NCBI RefSeq assembly: GCF_020184175.1
Contig: NC_065533.1
Span: 54,660,351-54,724,350 of the forward strand
DNA length: 64,000 nt
Source of the DNA: Aphis gossypii
Taxonomy: Eukaryota; Arthropoda; Insecta; Hemiptera; Aphididae
Direction: 5' to 3'
In this document: positions 22,769 through 37,166 of the stretch, in pieces
Numbering within the stretch: position 1 is the stretch's first letter
Layout of the letters: the number at the start of each line of letters is the position of its first letter
Notes under the pieces: generated by a model
Databases searched by the model: none
The model's input: only the letters and a program-made list of their open reading frames with translations
Told to the model about the DNA's origin: nothing
Made by a program: the position numbers and the translations under genes

Positions 22769-24392
22769 CATTCTAATCGCTTTCTTTAGATATATACCTA
22801 CTTAATTCTAATTTTCATTTAAGAATTTTTATTATTGATAACTTTCAACACTTAAGTATGAAATTCTACTATACTAAAGGAATATCGTAAAAGATTACTG
22901 GTGGTATACCGTGTACGAAAAACATTCAAACACAATCTTTTATCGCATGATACTGAGTGTGAGATAAATGACCGGTTTTGTTATAATATGGGTATTGTCG
23001 TTACTGCTGCAGTTTTCGTTTGAGCTGCACTCGACCCAATGGAAATAAAGGAAATTTAAATGGGATTTTTTGTTTAGATTAGACACTGCCACACGGGATT
23101 AAATTGATGATGATTTCGATCCTATTGTCGGAATGTGCATTTTAGGTATTGAGTACATACTCGGCTTATTTATTCGTTTATATGTTATAAACGATACGTG
23201 CTGTGTGCTCTTATTGGGACCAGCTGCCGGCACCCACAGAATAATATAGTAGGTATGTCAAGTGTTCGTATTTGAAGCTGTTTATTTCCGCCACTACAGA
23301 CAATAATATCATGACACTATTAGTTAAATTACACGAGATCATGTGTTGTAGTTGTAGCTATAGTTTCAAACAGAGTTTGCAAAGTGCGGCATTTTTGCCT
23401 ATAGTAAACAACTCTGAATAATTAATAACGTGCTTAGTATAAATATCAAAACAATGATATCTTGGTGAAATAAAAATTGAAAATAAATAATCATATTGAA
23501 TAGTTCCATTGCATTTATCAGGTATATTTTCATATGAAACTATGGACTTTACTTTGAAAAATATTATATTTATTTATTTAGAACTGCCAAAAACTACTAA
23601 TAATAAATTGTCATTTTTTTCAAAATTGCATGGATGGTAATTACGGCATACTTCCTTAGTAAACAGCAGTTAAACTACAGTACAATATCAATAGTTTTAA
23701 GGTCACTATTGATAGTTTTCAAATTTCGATACCTAGTCGTTATTATTTATACAAATTACAAAATTACAAATAATTGGTATATTTAGATTTGACCAAAATC
23801 CACAGATAAAATAAAATGATTTAATTTTTCATTTAATCTGTGATAAGACGTTAATTTTATGTTAAAAATAACGTTATTAGTTTTATCTGTTATACAATCT
23901 ATACTAATAGTTAATACAATAATACATAGTTTTAAAAATTTAAGTTGTTATGTTTTTGATTGTTATTTTGATAATTTAAAATGGACAAAAGAACATTTGT
24001 CTGGTGATTTGTCTTATTTTACTATAAGATTAGAAGTACTGACAAAAATTTAGCCAAATGTTTCAAGTGTAAAAAAGAGTACAGTACATTGTATGTGTGT
24101 GTGTGTGTGTAGTTCGTGTTTAGTGTAGTCCGGACACGTACGTTTCTCCAGCCCCCTCCCACTTTTTTATTAAAAAAATTTTTTTATGCAATTATTTAGC
24201 ATATAATTAGCATGAATTTCCACGACTTTTTTTGTAATTTGCACGATTTTAGATTGTGCGTAAAATCTAAAAATATCCATGGGGGGCTGAATAAATATTT
24301 CACCAGTCCCGCCAAATATAAATAAAGACAAATCAGAATTAATTCCTGTGCCAATATGTAGCACGTAATTAGCATGAAGTTGCAGGACTTAC
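22769..24392. repeat. R flank of U1
   Basis: Constant block after the array, also at 35476-37092 (U2), 41716-43342 (U3) and 51263-52740 (U4), and in part inverted in copy 0 (3178-3545). It holds a GT microsatellite (24094-24110), a C-rich CCAGCCCCCTCCCAC segment, and GCACGTAATTAGCATGAA near its outer end. U4 lacks about 125 bp corresponding to U3 42570-42697. Two small open frames are described separately. Confidence 0.8.
23859..24053 (+). CDS. Hypothetical 64-aa ORF with signal-peptide-like start (U1 R flank)
   Basis: The frame begins MLKITLLVLSVIQSILIVNT, a hydrophobic stretch like a signal peptide or membrane anchor, followed by a Cys/Tyr segment SCYVFDCYFDNLKW. The same frame is intact in U3 (42801-42995). 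U1 and U3 differ at only three sites, two of them synonymous (GTT/GTG, TAT/TAC) and one Gly/Asp. In U2 (from about 36556) and U4 (from about 52216) single-base indels break it. No protein family is recognised. It could be a first exon, since GT occurs within the last codons, or a chance frame in a repeat. I consider it unproven. Confidence 0.25.
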   Translation: MLKITLLVLSVIQSILIVNTIIHSFKNLSCYVFDCYFDNLKWTKEHLSGDLSYFTIRLEVLTKI

Positions 24393-24464
24393 TCGTCGGT
24401 AGTATAGTGGTAAGTATCCCCGCCTGTCACGTGGAAGACCGAGGTTCGATTACCCGCCGGGGAG
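24393..24464 (+). pseudogene. tRNA-Asp-like pseudogene at start of U2
   Basis: Same length and position in the unit as the tRNA at 13043, but acceptor position 3 is G (G-G mismatch), the 3' anticodon strand is GTGGA (mismatch at its end and a G-T pair), and the T stem has two mismatches (CGAGG/ACCCG). The anticodon is still GTC and the downstream T-run remains. Function is unlikely. Confidence 0.85.
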
Positions 24465-26274
24465 GAAAAATTTTTTGCATTTTTCATCTTGAATTTTTTT
24501 CTACCTATGATTTTAGGAAATGCTTTAATTTGTTTACTATAATACTAGTAATATTATATATACTTAAATTCTAAAACAATTTTTTTATTTGTAAGTATAA
24601 CAATAAACAGCGCCAGGTACAATTAAAAATTTCGCATTGGGGTACATCAGTGAAATAGGTAACTAAAAAATTTACGATTTCGAGATAATTGAGTTTTGAA
24701 GTTTTTAATATCTTGAGTCGGTGATAAAAGTAAATGTTTGAAACTTTGTTATTATATTATATTATTATTTATAGTAAATATTTTATACAAATGTACTATA
24801 TAGGTATATAAGTACGTTTAAATACTATTAAACAATTAAACAATGTTTTAGATTCTGAACGGAGTGATTGATTTTACAATGATGTGTGTGTTTTTTTGTG
24901 TTTGTCGTCTGCGTACACCATAACTTGTCGAAATAATGATTCCGATGGCAAAGTGAATATCTCTGGTGCATTATAGAAATTAAAAGTAAGAAATTTCCAG
25001 TAATTTTCAAAAGAATCGGGAAAAACTACCAAATAGTGACGGAAAACGGGAATTTTTACGTAAAACATTTCTAAAATTTAATATATATAAACCCACAGAT
25101 GACGGATATGTGATTATACCTAAATCTTTGTTTGTAATACCTCAGAATAATTCTATCGTAATATGTTATCAAATAGTGATAAACTGATGACTGATAATGA
25201 TAACAACGGGTATATTATGTTAATAATTTAAATAAAAAACCGACACGGCAACACTAAAAACAAATGAAATAAAAAAAATTGTATTCTAAGATTCATCAGA
25301 CAGTACCTGATCGCCTACAATATATTTCAAAACATATAAATATATCAATACAATTCATCAGTCAAAATTATGAACACCGTATGAGCAACCGTGAAAAGGT
25401 AAGGTAGTGCTAGTGAAGTACAGGTAAAATAAATAAATGGTAAGAATATTACAAAATATTTTTAATTTTTTTGTAAGTTTTCAATAAATGATATTCTATT
25501 GCCATCATTGATTATAGCTCAGGCTATAGTACATTGCTCTTATGATATAAGATAAACAGAAATACGGGACTAGACTATTTTTAATTTAACAACCCTACTG
25601 TTAAAGTATATAGGTAACATGATCAACAATTAAATAAAACAAAGGTACATAAGTGAACTCAAATTAATCATATTTAATTTCAGATAGAAAAGAGGAACAG
25701 CTGGGCGATTCCAGTAAAATCCATAACAGCAAAGCAGTAATCTATCAATTGTGAGCAAACTTAATCACACAGAATTCAATCTGAAGCCATAAGTCAACGT
25801 AAAACTAAATGAACAATAAGGGACTAAACTACTTTTAATAACTTGTTGAGACATAAGGGAACAAAAAATAATCGTATTCCATTTCAGATTGACAAGATAA
25901 ACGGCTGGAAAATTTCAGCAAAGTAGATACAGGGGAAAAAAAACACATCTAGCAGCAATAATCAGCATATACACATAACAAAAAACAAGAAAATCAAAAG
26001 TGGAAAACAGGATCAAGACGACCAGCAGAAGATTAATTTCATTTGATACAAAACCTGTAACATTTGCACAACTTTCAATAATAGTTGAAACTAAAATCAA
26101 TAGAACCCTTTTTAAATATACAGTAACTATAATAATACTTATTGAATAAAATGATAAAAATAATAAAAAAAAAACAATAAAATCATATTATCACTTTGTA
26201 TATGTGTGAAAATATGACAAATTAACTTTAAATGTGCTCATAAAATAATTAAGTTTCCACTTTAATCAGATAAA

Positions 26275-29200
26275 ACTATAACCGTTGGAATCATTTTAAA
26301 ATTTAAAGTAACTATAATAATACATATTGAGTAAAATGAATATATTAAATTAAAAAAAACAAATAAAATGTTATTATCAAATCTTATTACGTGTAAATAT
26401 GACAATTTTACTTTTAATTTTCTAATAAAAATTTAAGTATTTATTTTACACACTTGAAACCTAAACCATTAGAATCATTTTTAAATTTTAAGTAACTATA
26501 AAAATACATATTGAGTAAAATGAATATATTACATTTAAAAAAACAAATAAAATGTTATTATCAACTCTTATTACCTGTAAATATGACAATTTTACTTTTA
26601 ATTTTCTAATAAAAATTTATGTATTTATTTTAAACACTTGAAACCTAAACCATTAGAATCATTTTTAAATTTAAAAAAACTATAATACTACTTATTGAGT
26701 AAAATGAATATATTAAATTTAAAAAAACAAATAAAATGTTATTATCAAATCTTATTACCTGTAAATATGACAATTTTACTTTTAATTTTCTAATAAAAAT
26801 TTATGTATTTATTTTAAACACTTGAAACCTAAACCATTAGAATCATTTTTAAATTTAAAAAAACTATAATACTACTTATTGAGTAAAATGAATATATTAA
26901 ATTTAAAAAAACAAATAAAATGTTATTATCAAATCTTATTACGTGTAAATATGACAATTTTACTTTTAATTTTCTAATAAAAATTTAAGTATTTATTTTA
27001 CACACTTGAAACCTAAACCATTAGAATCATTTTTAAATTTTAGGTAACTATAAAAATACATATTGAGTAAATTGAATATATTACATTTAAAAAAACAAAT
27101 AAAATGTTATTATCAACTCTTATTATGTGTAAATATGACAATTTTACTTTTAATTTTCTAATAAAAATTTAAGTATTTATTTTACACACTTGTAACCTAA
27201 AGCATTAGAATCATATTTAAATTTAAAAAAACTATAATACTACATATTGAGTAAAATGAATATATTAAATTTAAAAAATCAAATAAAATGTTATTATCAA
27301 CTCTTATTACGTGTAAATATGACAATTTTACTTTTAATTTTCTAATAAAAATTTATGTATTTATTTTAAACACTTGAAACCTAAACCATTAGAATCATTT
27401 TTAAATTTAAAAAAACCATAATACTACTTATTGAGTAAAATGAATATATTAAATTTAAAAAAACAAATAAAATGTTATTATCAAATCTTATTACGTGTAA
27501 ATATGACAATTTTACTTTTAATTTTCTAATAAAAATTTAAGTATTTATTTTACACACTTGAAACCTAAACCATTAGAATCATTTTTAAATTTTAAGTAAC
27601 TATAAAAATACATATTGAGTAAAATGAATATATTACATTTAAAAAAACAAATAAAATGTTATTATCAACTCTTATTACCTGTAAATATGACAATTTTACT
27701 TTTAATTTTCTAATAAAAATTTATGTATTTATTTTACACACTTGAAACCTAAACCATTAGAATCATTTTTAAATTTTAAGTAACTATAAAAATACATATT
27801 GAGTAAAATGAATATATTAAATTTAAAAAAACAAATAAAAGGTTATTATCAAATCTTATTACGTGTAAATATGACAATTTTACTTTTAATTTTCTAATAA
27901 AAATTTAAGTATTTATTTTACACACTTGAAACCTAAACCATTAGAATCATTTTTAAATTTTAAGTAACTATAAAAATACATATTGAGTAAAATGAATATA
28001 TAACATTTAAAAAAACAAATAAAATGTTATTATCAACTCTTATTACGTGTAAATATGACAATTTTACTTTTAATTTTCTAATAAAAATTTATGTATTTAT
28101 TTTAAACACTTGAAACCTAAACCATTAGAATCATTTTTAAATTTTAAGTAACTATAAAAATACATATTGAGTAAAATGAATATATTACATTTAAAAAAAC
28201 GAATAAAATGTTATTATCAACTCTTATTACGTGTAAATATGACAATTTTACTTTTAATTTTCTAATAAAAATTTATGTATTTATTTTAAACACTTGAAAC
28301 CTAAACCATTAGAATCATTTTTAAATTTTAAGTAACTATAAAAATACATATTGAGTAAAATGAATATATTACATTTAAAAAAACAAATAAAATGTTATTA
28401 TCAACTCTTATTACCTGTAAATATGACAATTTTACTTTTAATTTTCTAATAAAAATTTATGTATTTATTTTAAACACTTGAAACCTAAACCATTAGAATC
28501 ATTTTTAAATTTTAAGTAACTATAAAAATACATATTGAGTAAAATGAATATATTACATTTAAAAAAACGAATAAAATGTTATTATCAACTCTTATTACGT
28601 GTAAATATGACAATTTTACTTTTAATTTTCTAATAAAAATTTATGTATTATTTTAAACACTTGAAACCTAAACCATTAGAATCATTTTTAAATTTTAAGT
28701 AACTATAAAAATACATATTGAGTAAAATGAATATATTACATTTAAAAAAACAATAAAATGTTATTATCAACTCTTATTACCTGTAAATATGACAATTTTA
28801 CTTTTAATTTTCTAATAAAAATTTATGTATTTATTTTAAACACTTGAAACCTAAACCATTAGAATCATTTTTAAATTTAAAAAAACTATAATACTACTTA
28901 TTGAGTAAAATGATATTTAAATTTAAAAAAACAAATAAAATGTTATTATCAAATCTTATTACGTGTAAATATGACAATTTTACTTTTAATTTTCTAATAA
29001 AAATTTAAGTATTTATTTTACACACTTGAAACCTAAACCATTAGAATCATTTTTAAATTTTAAGTAACTATAAAAATACATATTGAGTAAAATGAATATA
29101 TAACATTTAAAAAAACAATAAAATGTTATTATCAACTCTTATTACGTGTAATATGACAATTTTACTTTTAATTTTCTAATAAAAATTTATGTATTTATTT

Positions 29201-32200
29201 TAAACACACTTGAAACCTAAACCATTAGAATCATTTTTAATTTTAAGTAACTATAAAAATACATATTGAGTAAAATGAATATATTACATTTAAAAAAAAA
29301 ACGAATAAAATGTTATTATCAACTCTTATTACGTGTAAATATGACAATTTTACTTTTAATTTTCTAATAAAAATTTATGTATTTATTTTAAACACTTGAA
29401 ACCTAAACCATTAGAATCATTTTTAAATTTTAAGTAACTATAAAAATACATATTGAGTAAAATGAATATATTACATTTAAAAAAACAAATAAAATGTTAT
29501 TATCAACTCTTATTACCTGTAAATATGACAATTTTACTTTTAATTTTCTAATAAAAATTTATGTATTTATTTTAAACACTTGAAACCTAAACCATTAGAA
29601 TCATATTTAAATTTAAAAAAACTATAAATTTACATATTGAGTAAAATGAATATATTACATTTAAAAAAACGAATAAAATGTTATTATCAACTCTTATTAC
29701 GTGTAAATATGACAATTTTACTTTTAATTTTCTAATAAAAATTTATGTATTTATTTTAAACACTTGAAACCTAAACCATTAGAATCATTTTTAAATTTTA
29801 AGTAACTATAAAAATACATATTGAGTAAAATGAATATATTACATTTAAAAAAACAAATAAAATGTTATTATCAACTCTTATTCCTGTAATATGACAATTT
29901 TACTTTTAATTTTCTAATAAAAATTATGTATTTATTTTAAACACTTGAAACCTAAACCATTAGAATCATTTTTAAATTTTAAGTAACTATAAAAATACAT
30001 ATTGAGTAAAATGAATATATTACATTTAAAAAAACGAATAAAATGTTATTATCAACTCTTATTACGTGTAAATATGACAATTTTACTTTTAATTTTCTAA
30101 TAAAAATTTATGTATTTATTTTAAACACTTGAAACCTAAACCATTAGAATCATTTTTAATTTTAAGTAACTATAAAAATACATATTGAGTAAAATGATAT
30201 TTACATTTAAAAAAACAAATAAAATGTTATTATCAACTCTTATTACCTGTAAATATGACAATTTTACTTTTAATTTTCTAATAAAAATTTATGTATTTAT
30301 TTTAAACACTTGAAACCTAAACCATTAGAATCATTTTTAAATTTAAAAAAACTATAATACTACTATTGAGTAAAATGAATATATTAAATTTAAAAAACAA
30401 ATAAAATGTTATTATCAAATCTTATTACGTGTAAATATGACAATTTTACTTTTAATTTTCTAATAAAAATTTAAGTATTTATTTTACACCACTGAACCTA
30501 AACCATTAGAATCATTTTTAAATTTTAAGTAACTATAAAAATACATATTGAGTAAAATGAATATATAACATTTAAAAAAACAAATAAAATGTTATTATCA
30601 ACTCTTATTACGTGTAAATATGACAATTTTACTTTTAATTTTCTAATAAAATTTATGTATTTATTTTAAACACTTGAAACCTAAACCATTAGAATCATTT
30701 TTAATTTAGTAACTATAAAAATACATATTGAGTAAAATGAATATATTACATTTAAAAAAACGAATAAAATGTTATTATCAACTCTTTTACGTGTAAATAT
30801 GACAATTTTACTTTTAATTTTCTAATAAAAATTATGTATTTATTTTAACACTTGAAACCTAAACCATTAGAATCATTTTTAAATTTTAAGTAACTATAAA
30901 AATACATATTGAGTAAAATGAATATATTACATTTAAAAAAACAAATAAAATGTTATTATCAACTCTTATTACGTGTAAATATGACAATTTTACTTTTAAT
31001 TTTCTAATAAAAATTTATGTATTTATTTTAAACACTTGAAACCTAAACCATTAGAATCATATTTAAATTTAAAAAAACTATAATACTACATATTGAGTAA
31101 AATGAATATATTAAATTTAAAAAATCAAATAAAATGTTATTATCAACTCTTATTACGTGTAAATATGACAATTTTACTTTTAATTTTCTAATAAAAATTT
31201 ATGTATTTATTTTAAACACTTGAAACCTAAACCATTAGAATCATTTTTAAATTTTAAGTAACTATAAAAATACATATTGAGTAAAATGAATATATTACAT
31301 TTAAAAAAACAAATAAAATGTTATTATCAACTCTTATTACTGTAAATATGACAATTTTACTTTTAATTTTCTAATAAAAAATATGTATTTTTTTAAACAC
31401 TTGAAACCTAAACCATTAGAATCATTTTTAAATTTAAAAAAACTATAATACTACTATTGAGTAAAATGAATATATTAAATTTAAAAAAACAAATAAAATG
31501 TTATTATCAAATCTTATTACGTGTAAATATGACAATTTTACTTTTAATTTTGTAATAAAAATTTAAGTATTTATTTTACACACTTGAAACCTAAACCATT
31601 AGAATCATTTTTAAATTTTAAGTAACTATAAAATACATATTGAGTAAAATGAATATATTACATTAAAAAAACAAATAAAATGTTATTATCAACTCTTATT
31701 ACCTGTAAATATGACAATTTTACTTTTAATTTTCTAATAAAAATTTATGTATTTATTTTACACACTTGAAACCTAAACCATTAGAATCATTTTTAAATTT
31801 AAGTAACTATAAAAATACATATTGAGTAAAATGAATATATTAAATTTAAAAAAAATAAATGTTATTATCAATCTTATTACGTAAAAAAACAAATAAAATG
31901 TTATTATCAACTCTTATTACGTGTAAATATGACAATTTTACTTTTAATTTTCTAATAAAAATTTATGTATTTATTTTAAACACTTGAAACCTAAACCATT
32001 AGAATCATTATAAATTTAAGTAACTATAAAAATACATATTGAGTAAAATGAATATATTACATTTAAAAAAACGAATAAAATGTTATTATCAACTCTTATT
32101 ACGTGTAAATATGACAATTTTACTTTTAATTTTCTAATAAAAATTTATGTATTTATTTTAACACTTGAAACCTAAACCATTAGAATCATTTTTAAATTTT

Positions 32201-35200
32201 AAGTAACTATAAAATACATATTGAGTAAAATGAATATATTACATTTAAAAAAACAAATAAAATGTTATTATCAACTCTTATTACCTGTAAATATGACAAT
32301 TTACTTTTAATTTTCTAATAAAATTTATGTTATTTATTTTAACACTTGAAACCTAAACCATTAGAATCATATTTAAATTAAAAAAACTATAATACTACAT
32401 ATTGAGTAAAATGAATATATTAAATTAAAAAATCAAATAAAATGTTATTATCAACTCTTATTACGTGTAAATATGACAATTTTACTTTTAATTTTCTAAT
32501 AAAAATTTATGTATTTATTTTAAACACTTGAAACCTAAACCATTAGAATCATTTTTAAATTTTAAGTAACTATAAAAATACATATTGAGTAAAATGAATA
32601 TATTACATTTAAAAAAAACAAAAAAATGTTATTATCAACTCTTATTACCTGTAAATATGACAATTTTACTTTTAATTTTCTAATAAAAATTTATGTATTT
32701 ATTTTAAACACTTGAAACCTAAACCATTAGAATCATTTTTAATTTAAAAAACTATAATACTACTTATTGAGTAAAATGAATATATTAAATTTAAAAAAAC
32801 AAATAAAATGTTATTATCAAATCTTATTACGTGTAAATATGACAATTTTACTTTTAATTTTGTAATAAAAATTTAAGTATTTATTTTACACACTTGAAAC
32901 CTAAACCATTAGAATCATTTTTAAATTTTAAGTAACTATAAAAATACATATTGAGTAAATGAATATATACATTTAAAAAAACAAATAAAATGTTATTATC
33001 AACTCTTATTACCTGTAAATATGACAATTTTACTTTTAATTTTCTAATAAAAATTTATGTATTTATTTTACACACTTGAAACCTAAACCATTAGAATCAT
33101 TTTTAAATTTTAAGTAACTATAAAAATACATATTGAGTAAAATGAATATATTAAATTTAAAAAAACAAATAAAATGTTATTATCAAATCTTATTACGTAA
33201 AAAAACAAATAAAATGTTATTATCAACTCTTATTACGTGTAAATATGACAATTTTACTTTTAATTTTCTAATAAAAATTTATGTATTTATTTTAAACACT
33301 TGAAACCTAAACCATTAGAATCATTATTAAATTTTAAGTAACTATAAAAATACATATTGAGTAAAATGAATATATTACATTTAAAAAAACGAATAAAATG
33401 TTATTATCAACTCTTATTACGTGTAAATATGACAATTTACTTTTAATTTTCTAATAAAAAATTATGTATTTATTTTAAACACTTGAAACTAAACCATTAG
33501 AATCATTTTTAAATTTTAAGTAACTATAAAATACATATTGAGTAAAATGAATATATTACATTTAAAAAAACAAATAAAATGTTATTATCAACTCTTATTA
33601 CCTGTAAATATGACAATTTTACTTTTAATTTTCTAATAAAAATTTAAGTATTTATTTTACACACTTTGAAACCTAAACCATTAGAATCATTTTAAATTTT
33701 AAGTAACTATAAAAATACATATTGAGTAAAATGAATATATAACATTAAAAAAACAAATAAAATGTTATTATCAACTCTTATTACGTGTAAATATGACAAT
33801 TTTACTTTTAATTTTCTAATAAAAATTTATGTATTTATTTTAAACACTTGAAACCTAAACCATTAGAATCATTTTTAAATTTTAAGTAACTATAAAAATA
33901 CATATTGAGTAAAATGAATATATTACATTTAAAAAAACGAATAAAATGTTATTATCAACTCTTATTACGTGTAAATATGACAATTTTACTTTTAATTTTC
34001 TAATAAAATTTATGTATTTATTTTAAACACTTGAAACCTAAACCATTAGAATCATTTTAAATTTTAAGTAACTATAAAAATACATATTGAGTAAAATGAA
34101 TATATTACATTTAAAAAAACAAATAAAATGTTATTATCAACTCTTATTACGTGTAAATATGACAATTTTACTTTTAATTTCTAATAAAAATTAAGTATTT
34201 ATTTTACACACTTGTAACCTAAAGCATTAGAATCATATTTAAATTTAAAAAAACTATAATACTACATATTGAGTAAAATGAAATATTAAATTTAAAAAAT
34301 CAAATAAAATGTTATTATCAACTCTTATTACGTGTAAATATGACAATTTTACTTTAATTTTCTAATAAAAATTAAGTATTTATTTTACACACTTGAAACC
34401 TAAACCATTAGAATCATTTTTAAATTTTAAGTAACTATAAAAATACATATTCAGTAAAATGAATATATAACATTTAAAAAAACAAATAAAATGTTATTAT
34501 CAACTCTTATTACGTGTAAATATGACAATTTTACTTTTAATTTTCTAATAAAAATTTATGTATTTTTTTTAAACACTTGAAACCTAAACCATTAGAATCA
34601 TATTTAAATTTAAAAAAAACTATAATACTACATATTGAGTAAAATGAATATATTACATTAAAAAAACGAATAAAATGTTATTATCAACTCTTATTACGTG
34701 TAAATATGACAATTTACTTTTAATTTTCTAATAAAAATTTATGTTTTATTTTAACACTTGAAACCTAAACCATTAGAATCATTTTTAAATTTTAAGTAAC
34801 TATAAAAATACATATTGAGTAAAATGAATATATTAAATTTAAAAAAACAAATAAAATGTATTATCAACTCTTATTACCTGTAAATATGACAATTTTACTT
34901 TTAATTTTCTAATAAAAATGTATGTATTTATTTTAAACACTTGAAACCTAAACCATTAGAATCATTTTTAAATTTAAAAAACTATAATACTACTTATTGA
35001 GTAAAATGAATATATTAAATTTAAAAAAACAAATAAAATGTTATTATCAAATCTTATTACGTGTAAATATGACAATTTTACTTTTAATTTTCTAATAAAA
35101 ATTTAAGTATTTATTTTACACACTTGAAACCTAAACATTAGAATCATTTATAAATTTTAAGTAACTATAAAAATACATATTGAGTAAAATGAATATATTA

Positions 35201-35475
35201 CATTTAAAAAAACAAATAAAATGTTATTATCAACTCTTATTACGTGTAAATATGACAATTTTACTTTTAATTTTCTAATAAAAATTTAAGTATTATTTTA
35301 CACACTTGTAACCTAAAGCATTAGAATCATTTTTAAATTTAAAAAAAACTATAACATACTATGAGTAAAATGAATATATTAAATTTAAAAATCAAATAAA
35401 ATGTTATTATCAACTCTTATTACGTGTAAATATGACAATTTTACTTTTAATTTTCTAATAAAAATTTAAGTATTC
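26275..35475 (+). repeat. Satellite array S2, about 50 monomers
   Basis: CATTAGAATC recurs every 184 bp (for example 26467 and 26651). Two main subtypes alternate in blocks, one with TAAGTAACTATAAAAATACA and one with AAAAAAACTATAATACTAC. A further marker is TTACCTGTAAATATG replacing TTACGTGTAAATATG. A truncated monomer junction (ATTACGTAAAAAAACAAAT) occurs at about 31878 and 33193 and a TTTTGTAATAAAAATT variant at about 31547 and 32859, showing a duplicated block of about 1.31 kb. Many isolated one-base losses after about 28600 may be assembly errors. Confidence 0.93.
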
Positions 35476-37092
35476 ATTCTAATCGCTTTCTTTAGATATG
35501 TACCTACTTAATTCTAAATTTCATTTAAGAATTTTTATTATTGATAACTTTCAACACTTAAGTATGAAATTTCTACTATACTAAAGGAATATCGTAAAAG
35601 ATTACTGGTGGTATACCGTGTACGAAAAACATTCAAACACAATTTTATCGCATGATACTGAGTGTGAGATAAATGACCGGTTTGTTATAATATGGGTATT
35701 GTCGTTACAGCTGCAGTTTTCGTTTGAGCTGCACTCGACCCAATGGAAATAAAGAAATTTAAATGGGATTTTTTGTTTAGATTAGACACTGCCACACGGG
35801 ATTAAATTGATGATGGTTTCGATCCTATTGTCGGAATGTGCATTTTAGGTATTGAGTACATACTCGGCTTATTATTCGTTTATATGTTATAAACGATACG
35901 TGCTGTGTGCTCTTATTGGGACCAGCTGCCGGCACCCACAGAATAATATAGTATGTCAAGTGTTCGTATTTGAAGCTGTTTATTTCCGCCACTACAGACA
36001 ATAATATCATGACACTATTAGTTAAATTACACGAGATCATGTGTTGTAGTTGTAGCTATAGTTTCAAACAGAGTTTGCAAAGTGCGGCATTTTGCCTATA
36101 GTAAACAACTCTGAATAATTAATAACGTGCTTAGTATAAATATCAAAACAATGATATCTTGGTGAAATAAAAATTGAAAATAAATAATCATATTGAATAG
36201 TTCCATTGCATTTATCAGGTATATTTCATATGAAACTATGGACTTTACTTTGAAAAATATTATATTATTTATTTAGAACTGCCAAAAACTACTAATAATA
36301 ATTGTCATTTTTTTCAAAATTGAATGGATGGTAATTACGGCATACTTCCTTAGTAAACAGCAGTTAAACTACAGTACAATATCAATAGTTTTAAGGTCAC
36401 TATATTGATAGTTTTCAAATTTCGATACCTAGTCGTTATTATTTATACAAATTACAAAATTACAAATAATTGGTATATTTAGATTTGACCAAAATCCACA
36501 GATAAAATAAAATGATTTAATTTTTCATTTAATCTGTGATAAGACGTTAATTTTATGTTAAAAATAACGTTATTAGTTTTATCTGTGATACAATCTATAC
36601 TAATAGTTAATACAATAATACATAGTTTTAAAAATTTAAGTTGTTACGTTTTTGATTGTTATTTTGATAATTTAAAATGGACAAAAGAACATTTGTCTGA
36701 TGATTTGTCTTATTTTACTAAAGATTAGAAGTACTGACAAAAATTTAGCCAAATGTTTCAAGTGTAAAAAAGAGTACAGTACATTGTATGTGTTGGTGTG
36801 TGTGTGTGTGTGTAGTTCGTGTTTAGTGTAGTCCGGACACGTACGTTTCTCCAGCCCCCTCCCACTTTTTTATTATAAAATTTTTTATGCAATTATTTAG
36901 CATATAATTAGCATGAATTTCCACGACTTTTTTTGTAATTTGCACGATTTTAGATTGTGCGTAAAATCTAAAAATATCCATGGGGGCTGAAGAAATATTT
37001 CACCAGTCCCGCCAAATATAAATAAAGACAAATCAGAATTAATTCCTGTGCCAATATGTAGCACGTAATTAGCATGAAGTTGCAGGACTTAC

Positions 37093-37166
37093 TCGTCGGT
37101 AGTAGTATAGTGGTAAGTATCCCCGCCTGTCACGTGGAAGACCGAGGTTCGATTCCCCGCCGGGAG
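37093..37166 (+). pseudogene. tRNA-Asp-like pseudogene at start of U3
   Basis: Same derivative as at 24393 (TCGTCGG start, GTGGA strand), with an extra AGT in the D-arm region and one G missing from the 3' acceptor strand. The T loop region TTCGATTCC is intact. The indels may be real or sequence errors; either way the cloverleaf is impaired. Confidence 0.8.

Larger units (their letters stand above)
13043..24392 (+). repeat. Macro-repeat unit U1 (interrupted by nested transposons)
   Basis: The unit comprises tRNA-Asp (13043), spacer to 13786, then after the P-type insertion the L flank (19618-20760), satellite array S1 (20761-22768) and R flank (22769-24392). Without the 5839 bp of transposon plus target duplication the unit is about 5.5 kb. 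Its L flank lacks the short CGGACACGAATAATAAT segment near 20031, a deletion shared with U2 but not with U3, U4 or copy 0. The left end of the unit coincides with the tRNA 5' end. Confidence 0.9.
24393..37092 (+). repeat. Macro-repeat unit U2 (12.7 kb, longest)
   Basis: tRNA-like start (24393), spacer with dispersed repeat, L flank (about 25132-26275), array S2 (26275-35475) and R flank (35476-37092). Its length is due to the 9.2-kb array. The spacer continues without break through the site occupied by the P-type element in U1. It shares with U1 the deletion of CGGACACGAATAATAAT in the L flank (near 25546). Confidence 0.9.

Noticed and set aside
25915..26100. Hydrophobic ORF SNEINLLLVVLILFSTFDF in L flanks (7590, 25915, 44843)
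   Set aside because: Its start varies between copies, it overlaps the edge satellite monomer, and no family is recognised; probably a chance frame in AT-rich repeat DNA.
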